From Carya illinoinensis (lineage: Eukaryota; Streptophyta; Magnoliopsida; Fagales; Juglandaceae): a stretch of 64,000 nt of DNA. Under the pieces are notes generated by a model. The model ran no database searches, was not told where the DNA came from, and saw nothing but the letters and a program-made list of their open reading frames with translations. Positions 22,461 to 34,335 of this stretch are shown piece after piece. The position numbers were made by a program, and so were the translations under genes. Each line of letters opens with the position of its first letter. The first letter of the stretch is position 1. The stretch covers positions 17,779,501 to 17,843,500 of the forward strand of contig NC_056754.1 in NCBI RefSeq assembly GCF_018687715.1, written 5' to 3'.

Positions 22461-22659
22461 GGTTTGACGTTCCATATGGTTTTTAACTTTCTCTTACTTG
22501 TTTTTAAACAACCCGGGTACTCTGGGGTTTAGGCATGCGGGTTTCGGTCTGGGTCTAACTTGGGCCGAAACCCATATCCGAGAACCCGGTTATCCGGGTT
22601 CCGGTCCTGGCCGAATAAAATCCAGCCCGGATGAATAGTCATAACGCTCCTGAGCATGG

Positions 22660-24533
22660 GGCAGGATTAACTTTCATCAAGTACTTTATCTTAATTGTCC
22701 AAAAAATTTTGTAAAACCAAAGCTTCAATTCAAATCTAGGCTCTTATAAAAATGAATTTCAATCAATAGAGTCTAATAAGACACAAATTTCTAGCATTTT
22801 TCCCATGATTAATGCATGCCACTAGATGTTTTGTCAACAATGACATGTTTTAAATGAAAACACACTCCCTTCAAACGAAAACCAATTCTGAACATCCATT
22901 GAAAACACACTCCCTTCAAACTTTTTTTTGATAAATCCCATTGGCAATACTCCATGGTCGATCTCGAAGATCTCGCTCATACTTTCTTCCTCAATCTTGC
23001 ACACACTAGTACTGTTATATATATGGCTTGAATTAGTTATGATACCTAGTTATAGCACCACTAGCCACCATCGTTGTTGTAGAGTGATAGCTTTTTTCTA
23101 ATTTGAAAGGGTATCTAGATGATTATTTAGAAGCCTTCAAGATGTTAAGGTATAAAAAACATAAATGGGTTGTGGTTCCAAAGCTGGATAGAGATGATAG
23201 AGAGGACGAGGATGATGGACACTGTTGCGGCTAATGCACTACTATGGATGACAGTGATAAATCACTACTATGGACTCTTGCAGTGAAATTTGGTGGCTAA
23301 ATCACTGTTGTGGACTCTTGCAACAACGAACCTTGGTGGTCAACAGATCTTGGCGAGCAATGGAATTAGGGATGGCAGCAACGAAACTGGTTAGACAAAT
23401 AGCAAAGGATTGTTGGGCAACATAATGAACAAAGATGATAATGAAATCTTGAAATTGCTGGGTGTGATAGTATTATGTTCATTTGTATAGAGTTGCTGAC
23501 GTGATGACTTTTGATTAAGGGCTATTAAACGCCCAATATTAGCCCAACGGTTCTAAAAATGAACTAACTTATAATTTCTCAATATATCTGTAAATTTTAG
23601 TAAAATAGTTTGAGTTAAAATATTTTATTGAGCTTTGAGAGATGAGAGAGAAAAAATTGAATAAAAAAATTATAAAAATAAAAAAGAATTTTTTGAATAT
23701 AATTTTTATTTTAAAAATTGAAAAAAATAATATTATTTTATATATTTTGTTTGAGAGTTTGAAAAAATTATAATAATTGGATAAAAAAATTAAAATTTTA
23801 AAATTAAAAATATTTTATATCCTAATGATATTGAAGATAGGGAATTCCCGTTCTTTCATTGGAACTTTCATCCTCCTCACAATATTAAATAATTAATAAA
23901 TAGGATTGTTTCGTTTTTATTTTCTTTTCAGAGGTAATTTCGTTTTTTACTTGAACACTTGCGGAGGTAGTTGACAACGACTCAAAAGTCCCGGGATTAT
24001 ATCAAATCATGAATGAGAAATGAGAATCCCTAAAGATTTTATAATGTCGAACTCATTAAATGTCAGCACGGTGAGAATCACTTTCAGATCCTTTCAAAAA
24101 AAAAAAAAAAAAAAAACGAATCACTTTCAGACGAAGAGAAGCTCCCAATTCACTGAAATCCTCTGTCAGAACATTTATCTGTAATTTATGTCCGCCAATT
24201 CATCCCCCTATCGGATATACAGCGTTCGCATGCTCTGTCTATAGGGGAAAAGAATCGTCGAGGAGGGACCAAAAAGTTCGAGTGAAGGGACGCAGTAGTC
24301 AAACGGGGAAAAGCTGCGACCCAAACTCGAAAATTCTGTAATTTTTACTAGCCAATCACCATTGGAGAGATTTTTGTTTCTTCTTTTCCCCGTGTCACCG
24401 CTGTTGAATTTCCTATCGGACCGGGACCAAGACACACAAACACACAGAGTGATAGAGAGCAAGCAATAGTCAGGAATTAGGGTTCTTCTTTTGAATTCAT
24501 AGTTCTGGACTCATTCTCCGGAATTTTCTCAAC

Positions 24534-24534
<1 letters not shown>
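22660..24534. other. Intergenic, repeat-like, promoter of the RING-CH gene at its end
   Basis: 22,900-23,500 contains scattered frames and a local repeat (caaatcactactatggactcttgca, two imperfect copies near 23260 and 23300) but no recognisable protein. 23585-23830 is an AT-rich MITE-like block (aatagtttgagttaaaatattttattgagc). 24130-24530 becomes GC-richer and is the likely promoter and leader of the next gene, with an agggttcttc leader just before the CT/CA microsatellite. Confidence 0.4.

Positions 24535-24594
<60 letters not shown>
24535..24594. repeat. Compound (CT)n(CA)n microsatellite in the 5' leader of the RING-CH gene
   Basis: About 19 CT units followed by 11-12 CA units, ending six bases before the start codon at 24601. 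It is inside the likely transcribed leader, so length variation would change the leader directly in front of the ATG. Confidence 0.95.
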
Positions 24595-24595
<1 letters not shown>

Positions 24596-24600
24596 ATTCA

Positions 24601-25561
24601 ATGGCGGATCGCTCGGACTCTTCGCCTCTCATGTCTCCGCCGCCGATGGCCAAGCCCAGCGATATCGACCTCGAGGCGGGCCCCGGCGAACAAATTCAAT
24701 GCAGAATTTGCCTCGAAACCGATGGTGATCTTCCCATTTAATTCCTTTTTATTTCGATATGACACGATTTTTTCTCTCGAAATTCCTCTGTTCTGTTGCA
24801 TATCTGTACCATTTAAGTTATATGTAAGTAAATCAGTGTAAGTTTGAATTATATGCTTTCTGTAGAATTGGTTTTCAGAATTTGCTTTAGAAATTTAGGT
24901 CAACTAAGTTAATGAATTGTACAAGGCGCACGTGTGGCACCGAGTTTTAAATTTTTTGTCTTTATTATTATTTTTCTCCTGAGTTTCTAATATCAAAATG
25001 AATTGAGGGGAAAAGGTGTCAATCTGATACAATCTCCTTTGCAAGTTGTTACTCGGCGATAATATTTTACTGTGTTTTGCTCGAGGAACTGCGTCGAAGT
25101 TAGCATTCTCATGCTTTACAGTTTTGTAAGCTTCTTACAAAAATTTAAAATTAAGTGAACTAATGCAACAACTTCATTCACCTGGCAAAGGCAAGTATTA
25201 CGAAAATTTGGAAGCCATCGAGTGCAGCAAGTTTAGGAACTTAATAATGAGAGTTGGAAGGTTATGGTTCCTCGTAAGGCAACCAACTACCTGCTCCTAA
25301 CGTCTTAGCACTCGCACAAAATATCACCTAGAAAGATTATAACCAAGAAATCAATACGGTCAGTTCTCTATGAACCTTCCTTATTTATGTTATTCGGTGA
25401 CAGGAAAGAACTGGGCTGATTTTGCTGTTTCCATATCAATAATGCAGCCTTTGTGTAGGGTGATGGGCCATGATTTTATTTTAAAATGCTGCTATTTTTC
25501 CCTTTTTACTTGACTACTAAAAGTATATTTAAGAGTTAGAGTTTACCAATTTGGGCTTATC

Positions 25562-25600
<39 letters not shown>

Positions 25601-28600
25601 GTAGGGATTTTATAGCTCCTTGCAAGTGCAAAGGGACATCAAAATATGTACACCGGGAATGTTTGGATCATTGGCGAGCTGTAAGGGTATGGGTGCCATC
25701 TCCATCTCTATAGCTAATATGTTGGATCATGTTATGTGAGGCCATACTTGTAATCTGACTTAGTTACTGAACTCCAGTTTTGAGTCTCCTTCACCATTTA
25801 ATCACTTTACATTGATCAAAGTCTAAGATGTTTCATAGTATGTAGTATGTACTGTGCAGTTGTCTAATATTGCATTTATTTGTATATTCTGCATTGCTCA
25901 TTGTCTGGTGCTTAAGTTGGAGCTTTTGTCTATTTAATAACATTTTCAGCATTTAGATGCTTTTATTCTTATTTATCTATCTATTATTATTTTAGCTGGT
26001 GAAAAGGAGTTTTCATCTGTTAGGTTTTTTTATAGCTTGAGTTTTCAGTGTTTGTTTTAGACCCATTTGCCCTTGTAAAATTGCACTGGCAGACATGCAT
26101 GGTTTTTATTTTACTTTGAAGGATAAATATACTCATTATAAATTAGAGAAATCAAATGCTTGAAGGTACCGACACAGAAGAAAAGTCACAAAGCAAAAAT
26201 GGTTTCTTTTATTCTTTTTTGTTTTTTTCTATTTAGAAGGGTTTAATTATTCATCTTTTCCATTTTTTTAACAGCTTCAGTATGCAATGACTGTTGTCTT
26301 TGGATTTGAAGGCATTTTTCCCTTAAAATTGCAGTGGCAGACATTTATGGTTTTATTGTACGTGAAAGAATGACTATATTTTTATGTGAAATTTGAGAAA
26401 GTCACCATTACTAAGGCGAGATGAAAAGTTGCGAACCAGATCGTGTCATTCGGGTGCATACAAATATGGCAGGGTGCTACCACATATACATCTTTTACTT
26501 ATAAAAAAAATAAATGTGACAGGATGCTTGTGGAAAGATATTAAGAAGCTGATAATTTGAACTTTTCTCGGTAGTCTTTGTTACTAACTAAAGTGGACCT
26601 TAATGACTATGTTGACATGCTCGATCCCAGTGACGTGTGCATAGACACAAATTATCTTTTGACATGCATGAATTGAAAATTTCACAACTGATGCATTTGT
26701 TGCATGTAAATGAACTGCAAAATTGGTTGGTTAACTCAAATTACTGTAACCTTTATACTGATATTTCTCTTGTATTCTATCATTTTCTTTTTAAATTTCT
26801 CTACATCTTACGTTAACTTCTGCAGGAAGGGTTTGCTTTTTCTCATTGCACAACCTGCAAGGCCCCTTACCATTTGAGAGTTCATGTTGCTGCTGATAGG
26901 AAATGGCGAACCTTGAAGTTTCGGTTTTTTGTGACTAGAGATATAATATTTATATTTCTGTCTGTGCAGCTTGTACGCCATTTTTTCTCTACTTTTAGTT
27001 GTGTTCTTGCTTTTTTAGTTTTTGATAAATTGGTTATTGATATTTCTGTTACTTTGTCTATATGTTTATTCTTTGCAGGTGATTGCTTCACTCACGTATA
27101 TGGTATATTTGATAGATGGTTACCAGCAGTTCAGGCTTCGTCTTGCTTGGGGTTTCGATAGTGAGCTTAGTTTCTATTACATTTGTGGTAAAATCTTAAG
27201 AACCCAACTACCAGTTGTCAAAATGCTTACAGAAGTATGCTTGCTGTAGACAGTGTTAGTCAGCATATTTTCCTCATAAACTCTTTTGTGTAATTCTTAT
27301 TTTGGGTCACCTATTATATGCATATTGCGTTCTTCATAGATTGTTGTGGGGCCATTTACATTTATTTATGGTTTTAAGCAACACATATAATGTTACGTGC
27401 CTGTGGAACATATTGGGATGATTTTCATGCACAGTGTTAAGTTTCCTATGTGTTGAATAAAGTTATTAGTTTTTTAACTAGAAAAAAATATCCATAGGGT
27501 GGTGGATTTTATGACAACCAATTATGACAGTACAATGCCCAAACTTTGTTTTTCTGATAAGAAAATGACGGGGGCAGCAGAGTGGTGGTGCAGGGATTGG
27601 CTTTTGTCAGCAGTTGATGACCGGTGAAAATCCTGACAACTATAATCTTTGGACGTATTATAGCTTTGGAAATGGATGGTGATAATTAAGTACAGTTTTT
27701 CTTTGATGGTTGGAGACACTAATGACTCAAAGCTATATGTATTGACTGTCATTACACCTTTTGAACCAGTATATCACTGCTGTTTCTATTGTTGTGAATA
27801 TGTGCATTGATGAGTACAGGTGCTCTATTGTTTTTTGCACTGCTTGGGCTGTCTGGATGCTTTATAACTTGCTATGATCGACGGGTTCGCAATGATTTAG
27901 CTCAGCCTTGTCGAGAATTATGTCTTTGTTGCTGTCATCCAGGGTATGATTCTGTTGCATATATCGTCGAATCATTGGTGCAATTTCTCTAGATGGTTCA
28001 AGTCTTACTGTCTGGTTGTGGATGTCATTATCGTTACCACCATGTTGATTCTTTCGAGTATATTCTATTTTATTAATTATTTGTCTGTGCTTTCAATTAT
28101 GCCTGTGTGATATGTAAGAGCAATGGGACCAAGTTAAATGCCAGAATCCTTTTAGTGCTTCACTGTTTCCATGAGACGCTTCCTAGTTGCAAAGATGCAT
28201 GGCGTTGTTTCCCCCAACACACACCTGTCTAAAGTGGTGTTTTCAATTCTGAGATACATTCCCTGCACACATTGTAATTCCACTTTGAGTAATGCCCTTC
28301 TATTTTTGTTGATGTGGACATGCCTTCTTGCTGCTCATGTAGTGGCAGCTCTGCTATGATGATCCTTAGCATGTTAGCTTATGCATCACAATCATATCTT
28401 AGCATCACCATTTGTTGACTTCGCCATTCACCACAAGTAGGCTGCAATTTTTGGAGACACCTTCGATCTGCCTTTGTTCTATCTCTTGTATTATAATATA
28501 TATATCCGGCATTAGTCATCAGAAAATCTGGTGAATGTTTTGTTTTGGAGTTATTTTAGGTTGAACCATACAAAAATATTACACATTTATATCTGTACAT

Positions 28601-29627
28601 GAGAAATCATTTGGTTTTTGTTTAATAATAAGCTATTTGGTGTGCTTGTCTATGTAAAATATGAAAAATTCATATCAATAATAATGAGTGTGTTGATGAA
28701 ATTTTCCATTATGCTGTTGCAGACTGTGTGCAGACTGTCACTTACCTGGTACTCTCTGTATGTGGACTGACTGCACTACATGCTCTGAAAGTTGCACCGG
28801 GATGATAAGTGAATGTGGTTGCTTAGGAGGTGCTGGTGAAGCAGGGGTACCGTTGCTATTTATAATGGCTTTGATTGTTCTGGGACTTTTTACTGTGATT
28901 GGAATATTCTACAGTGTGTTGGTGGCCACAATGGTAGGGCAACGAATTTGGCAGCGGCATTATCACATACTAGCTAAGAGGATGCTAACAAAGGTGAGTA
29001 CAGTGACCTATCTCCAGCTTCTCTCTACCTTGGTTACATGATGATATACTCTTAAACGGTTGGTGGTGCACTCACTACTCAACAACTCAAACTGCTTTCA
29101 CAATTCATAGCTGCACAGAAAGCAACCACCATTTCATCAATGAGTAATAGTTTTGTTGAAGAATTAACCCTTTAGGACAGGATAATTTATAAAGATTTAG
29201 TTTTTGGATCCTATTGGAGGCATTGGCATTAGAACACCTGTGTTTAAAAGAACATCCATCTTAAACTTAGAATGGTAGGCAAATCAGATATCTCTGGACC
29301 TGGCAGCATACCAATACATTTTGTGAGATCGTCTTTCTTTAGTGACTGCAGAGGGGTATATCTGAAGTCTTTTATTTCCCCCGAATTGCCTTCCAAGTAG
29401 GCAAGTACCAAAATATGTTTCTGTAGATAGTCAATGCAACTTTTATGTTCATATTTTTAACTATTCTAATCACAAATCATTATAAGGTTATTCATTGGTT
29501 TGTACTTTTCTTTACCCAGGAATATGTGGTTGAGGACATTGATGGTGAGATGACACGATCTGATTGGTCTCCCCCGCCCCTCCCGCCAGAGCATGTTCAG
29601 CAGCTGAAAACACTTGGTCTCTTATGA
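24601..29627 (+). CDS. RING-CH (RINGv, MARCH-like) membrane E3 ubiquitin ligase, seven exons
   Basis: Exons 24601-24724, 25601-25686, 26826-26972, 27079-27187, 27820-27943, 28723-28993 and 29520-29627 join without frame breaks at GT-AG sites and give 322 residues. A C4HC3 RING-CH domain spans residues 34-81 (C34, C37, C49, C51, H59, C62, C78, C81). Hydrophobic segments follow at about 105-130, 157-173 and 239-268. Between the second and third lies a block with 13 cysteines (186-230). The tail (WSPPPLPPEHVQQL) is polar. RINGv proteins transfer ubiquitin from an E2 to membrane targets. The plant family with this Cys-rich layout is poorly characterised, so the substrate is unknown. Intron 1 ends in a (CT)n tract that runs straight into the acceptor. 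The start codon is the first ATG after the leader microsatellite and gives the conserved short N-terminus. Confidence 0.92.
25564..25600 (+). repeat. (CT)n microsatellite that forms the 3' splice site of RING-CH intron 1
   Basis: About 18 CT units end directly in the CAG acceptor at 25600. The microsatellite therefore is the polypyrimidine tract of this intron. Confidence 0.95.
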
Positions 29628-29649
29628 AATCAAAGGTTATATTTGGCAA

Positions 29650-32600
29650 GAATAACATGACGCAGAGATAGACTGGCCCTGTGATACGGTGAATCAGTCC
29701 CTAACTTTGGGGGCATTGGAGTCTTGGCTGACAAAAAGCTTTTAGCAGTTATTGAGAAAATCTCAAAGGCTCTGTTCAGTCAATCTTGTGTAAAACCACC
29801 CTTGGATGAAGAAGTTTCTGAAACTCTCATTGTTACTATTAGTATTTACTATTACTTTCCCTTCAGTGAGTGTAAGAAACCAAGTAAATGTAATTAATTA
29901 CCCACCCAGAAGAACTAACAACAGGTTATACGAATGATGCTGCCATGCAATGTTCCTTGTGGTGAAGTATTTCTCTCGCTTGGATAGCTTTTCCTTGACA
30001 ATGAGTATCTTCATTGGCTTGGCCAAATTTATTTTTAAATTTAACTAATATCAACACTTATTTGTATTTACCTATTTCATATAAATTTAATCTTCATATT
30101 GGATTAGCCATTCATTTTCTATATAATAAAAAAATATTATTAAATTAATATTTTTTTAAAGAATTATTTTTCACATTTTATAATTCTATCAATTTAATAT
30201 TATTAATAATTATATTATAATTAAATTAATATTAAAAAAACATATTTTAAAGGTTATTTAATCCTTTGAAATGAAAGTATAAAATATTTTAATATTTAAT
30301 TAGTGAAATGCAACTGTAAAATATTTTAATTGGTAAAAAAAAAGTGTAGGAATGAAAAAGTAATATTTTAATTTTTAATAAATGAAAATAGTCTTTTATA
30401 TTTAGCTAATTATTATAATAAAGGTTTAAAATATTTTAAATTTGTTCAATTCAATGTGAGTCTATTTTATATAAATAATTTAAAATTTAGCCAATATTCC
30501 TATTTGGCCACGTCAACGAGATGCTCCAACAATGGATTTGGCAAACTCATGAAAAAACGACCCATTTTCTAGATCTTTCTTTTAAGGATGAAAATATTCC
30601 GTGGGCCAAATTTCTCAAACGTTGACGTGGCCTTGGTGGGTTTTTCCAAGAGTTTCGAGAAAGCTACCGTCCATACCAAGGGGCCAAGAGTACACAACAT
30701 GTGCCCCTTGGAATCTGATGATGGGCGGCCACTGACAACGGAAAGGTACTGACAATTGACTCTTGGTAGTTCCTCGCCGACCAAACTAAAGTACTTAGTT
30801 TGAAAATACCTAAATTATTATGTATCTAAAACTGTCGAATTTATGAAATGGTCATATATTCAAACCTGAACCACTTTAGATCATTCTTTTATTATGGGAA
30901 ACTACAGATTAACATAAATCTACACTGAAAAAATAAAAAACAAAAAGATCGACCGAATTGATTGTAATTCAGAGTTTTTGAATTCCTAGAAATCCAACGT
31001 TAGATATAAGTTCGATCCATTTTTTTTTAAATTGATTTAAATCGAACCGAAATGAAATATATATTTTTATTTTTTATATTATATATATATTTATATGTTA
31101 TATATATTATACATATTATAAAACTAATATAATATAAAATTTTAATTTTATTATTTGTGCTTCCTTGATATAAACTTACTATTAAACAAAAATATTAATA
31201 TTAAGTTTTTAATAGTTATTAATTATCCATACATACTAAGTTACATACATATATAATATGGTATAATTATAAGAGTATACTTTTGATATATATATATATA
31301 TATATCAAGGATAAATATATTTTGATTCTTGATATATATTTTTAAACATTTTTGGTATATATATCAAATATCCACATTTTTACATATTTTTGGTATAATT
31401 TTTCATTTAGGTAAGAAAAACGAACTAGCCTAACAAAAAAGCACGTAGAATCAAATCAGATTGAAATCGAAAAAATAATAAAAATTCAGTTTCTTAAATA
31501 AACTAGTTTGTATCGGTTTTTAAAATTTTAAAATCGACTTAGATGGGTTTGATTTCAAAACATGTTTAAAATTGGACCGAATCTATTACTTTCTTGCTAA
31601 GCACGTCGATGTGAGATAAATACCATACCGAAAAGATGCTAACATTTTTGTGGAACTGATGGAGCTAGAGACAGGATTATATCGATAACACTTGCAGGTG
31701 GCATACAAATCTAAACTTCATAGCCTCGTAAACAAAACCTAAAACAAATAAAAAATTGATAAACGAGGCCAATAAACGTTCGATGGCTAGCAAACAAAAA
31801 TAGGTTGGTATTAGAAAACTAGGTTGGAAAGGTTTAGAGATAAGCGTTAGCCACACGTATTAATGGCAACATATGCCAAATTAGGGATGGGCAACGAGTC
31901 ATCCAAACCTACCACGTTGTCCTATCCACCATGATCCGTAACATGGGGTCTCTGTTCGTGCCGAGAGCTACGACCTTAAATAATAACTGTTTCTGCATAG
32001 GGACGATCCGCTTATAGATCTTAGATTTTGAGGTTGATTGTTTTATATATGATATTGTCGGTTGTGGATGACTAACAGTGAAAATTTTCTTGTGATTTCT
32101 TTTACTAAACAACGGGTGGAGGCTATTGTACGAATCTTTCTAGATTTAGCCTCAGGGAAACAAATGAAAGAAAAATAATTGAAACGAAGTGAAGCGGAAA
32201 TGATGAGGAAGGATAAATAAGAAAGAAAAGAGGAAAGTGGGCCTAAAAAGAGAGATAGAGAGGTGAAGAATAAGCACACAGAAACAAGATGGAAAAGGAG
32301 GAAAGGAGAGAGAGCAAAAATAAAATAAAATAAAAATAATATTTATAATTTTAATGTGTATAAGTTTTATGTAATCTCTCTTTTTTTTAAAAAAAAAAGA
32401 AAAAAAGAAAAAAAAGAGAAGGTAAATTTGATACCCATATTAAAAAATAATTTTTGGAATTTGGGGAGAAAGGGTCGTTAATTCTAAAATTATATTTCGA
32501 ACAACTTTCAATTTATTATACTCTTGGGAGTATAATTATCATTTGGAAATAATAACAATTCCAATTAATATGAGTAATAAAAGAGAAAACACTTGATGAT

Positions 32601-33200
32601 GTCCTTGTGCCTAAACACTGACGTATGTAAAAACATTAACAAGGTTGAGTAGGTATTACTTGCAAATAATGTCGCCGATTAATGATTTGTATAAGTGTTA
32701 GGTATATAAGTCTTTCTTTATTAAAAATAAAATTAGACCCTGTCATAGAAAAATATAAAAAAAATAACTTTTTTTTTTTTAATGATTTGTATAAGTATTA
32801 GGTATAAGTCTTTTTTGGTAGAGTGTATTATTTTACAAAGAAATTGCACCAGACTTAATTTACATACCTAAAACTTGTGTCTAACATAAAAGCTTGAACT
32901 GCATACATTGTGGGAAGCACCAAAAAAAAAAAAAAAGAATAGGGGATGATTGCATGAGAAGAACATTCAAAGGAAATGTTTCCTCATAATCTATTTAATT
33001 ATATAAAAGTGAATTTAAAACTTGCTTACTTGTCACTTAGAAATAAGCATTTCAACTATTACAACTGTATATTGTTTTTGCAAAAAATTGTGTTGACTTC
33101 CTTGCAACGTTTCAGCAAAAACCTGAAGCAATACAACGACATTTCAACCAAAACTCAAAGCATCGCAACGCTTTATTCATTGCAACGTTTCATGCTTCAC
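29650..33200. other. Intergenic, AT-rich, with one AACCGAACC-type repeat
   Basis: 29,630-30,000 is probably the 3' UTR and downstream region of the RING-CH gene. 30,930-31,600 has gaccgaattgattgtaattcag, aaatcgaaccgaaatg, gtatcggttttt and attggaccgaatc, a repeat type seen again inverted or diverged at 33,795-34,335. 31,080-31,400 is (AT)-rich with microsatellite runs. 32,140-32,420 is purine-rich low complexity. No coding frame with recognisable homology. Confidence 0.45.
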
Positions 33201-33208
33201 TGATACAA

Positions 33209-33545
33209 AATGGACCCAATTTCCGGCTTTTCAAACAGCCCACAACAAAACTATCCGGATGCCATGCCGACAAAATTCTCTTGATCATTACTTCTTTCTT
33301 CCCGTTCAAAGAAGCCGCCATAACTTGCGTTCTATCCAAGCGTTGGCATCATATATGGCATGAAACAAAGAAAGTAGACTTTGATGAGAAATTTTTTGTT
33401 GGAGTTGGTGAATCCCATAAAAGTCAACAAAAACTCAAGTCATATTTTCATAGATTTTGCAAGACATTGGACGGAGAACTATTAATAAAATAATGTTGAT
33501 AAGTTTCGACTCTCATATTGAGTCTTTATTAGTGATGGATTTCGA
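33209..33545 (+). pseudogene. Broken F-box gene, N-terminal part only
   Basis: From ATG 33209 the frame reads MDPISGFSNSPQQNYPDAMP, then hits a stop. A one-base shift at the aaaa before ttctc (about 33270) restores ILLIITSFFPFKEAA, then ITCVLSKRWHHIWHETKKVD and FDEKFFVG, an F-box with the VLSKRW motif common in plant F-box/LRR/FBD proteins. A second shift after GELLIK (about 33490) is needed to continue into VDKFRLS. After that all similarity is lost and no LRR or FBD part is present. F-box proteins are the substrate receptors of SCF ubiquitin ligases. This copy cannot encode one. It is most likely a truncated duplicate. Confidence 0.7.
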
Positions 33546-33794
33546 ATTTTACATGTCGAAACGGTTCCTCTTATCTATATATCTTTCCTTTTGCCAACTC
33601 TTCAAAATACAGTCTCTATTTCCAAAAATCAAATAGAGCACCAGATAGAGCCTTACACAAGAAAACTAAGAAACCTAGGAAGGCCACTTTAGCAACTAGC
33701 AATCTCTCTTCAAACTGAAACACTTATCTCACTGCCATCGAGAGAAATCCAGAAGGAATCGAAGGAGAGTTTTCCCTTCCTCCATTGTCTCATT

Positions 33795-34335
33795 GTTAGG
33801 GATGTAAAAATAAACCAAAAAATCGAAAACTCAGTTCAGACTAAACCGGACTAGATTTGTTGGTTTGTTTTAGTTTTGGATCGGTTTAGTCTGGAATCGG
33901 TTCTTTTATTTTAAAAATCGATCAAATCCGATCCAGAATCGGTTTTACATTCTCCAACACTAGACCAGTTCACATATCATATATATTTTATTAATTTTTA
34001 ATATTATATATAATTATGTATGAAATAATATATTATAATTTATAACATAATATTTTAATTTTAAATGTGAATATTTATTTGATTATATGTTTTAATTATT
34101 TCTTAATAAATTCTTAATATATTTCTTTTGATAAATACATAAGTAATACTAATATACTTAATATATTAAAATCGAAAAACCGAATCAAACTGGACCAAAA
34201 TCGATAAAACTGGATGTATCGATTTAGGAGAGTAACTGTGCGTAATTAATTTTTAAAAATGTAAAACTAGTATATATCAATTCGATTTTAAATTTTGTTC
34301 AAAATCAGATCGGACCAAACTTGTTAAAGCTCTGC
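33795..34335. repeat. AACCGGACC-type dispersed repeat
   Basis: It starts gggatgtaaaaataaaccaaa with actaaaccggactag, tttggatcggtttagtc and ggaatcggttc, has an AT-rich middle and ends with aaatcgataaaactgga, tcgatttt and cagatcggaccaaac. Purine- and pyrimidine-rich edge words are near-inverse to each other. It is the same type as 30,930-31,600. The transposon class is not clear. Confidence 0.45.

Larger units (their letters stand above)
16581..22651. mobile_element. hAT-like non-autonomous element carrying gene fragments (Pack-type), with 8-bp target-site duplication
   Basis: The exact 8 bp acgctcct occurs at 16581-16588 and 22644-22651. Inside it the left end reads aggactgttcatccggg, and the complement of the right end reads tatgactattcatccggg, forming an inverted terminal repeat of about 17 bp with a few mismatches. 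Both subterminal zones (16600-16745 and 22509-22630) are packed with CCGGGTT/AACCCGG words in both orientations, as in hAT elements where they bind transposase. No transposase frame is present. Cargo: an MBD-domain fragment (minus), a Dicer-like 3 fragment (plus) and a possible leader exon (minus). Without the later 3.3-kb LTR insertion the element would be about 2.75 kb. The 8-bp duplication and subterminal structure support hAT. Assignment to a named family was not possible. Confidence 0.8.
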
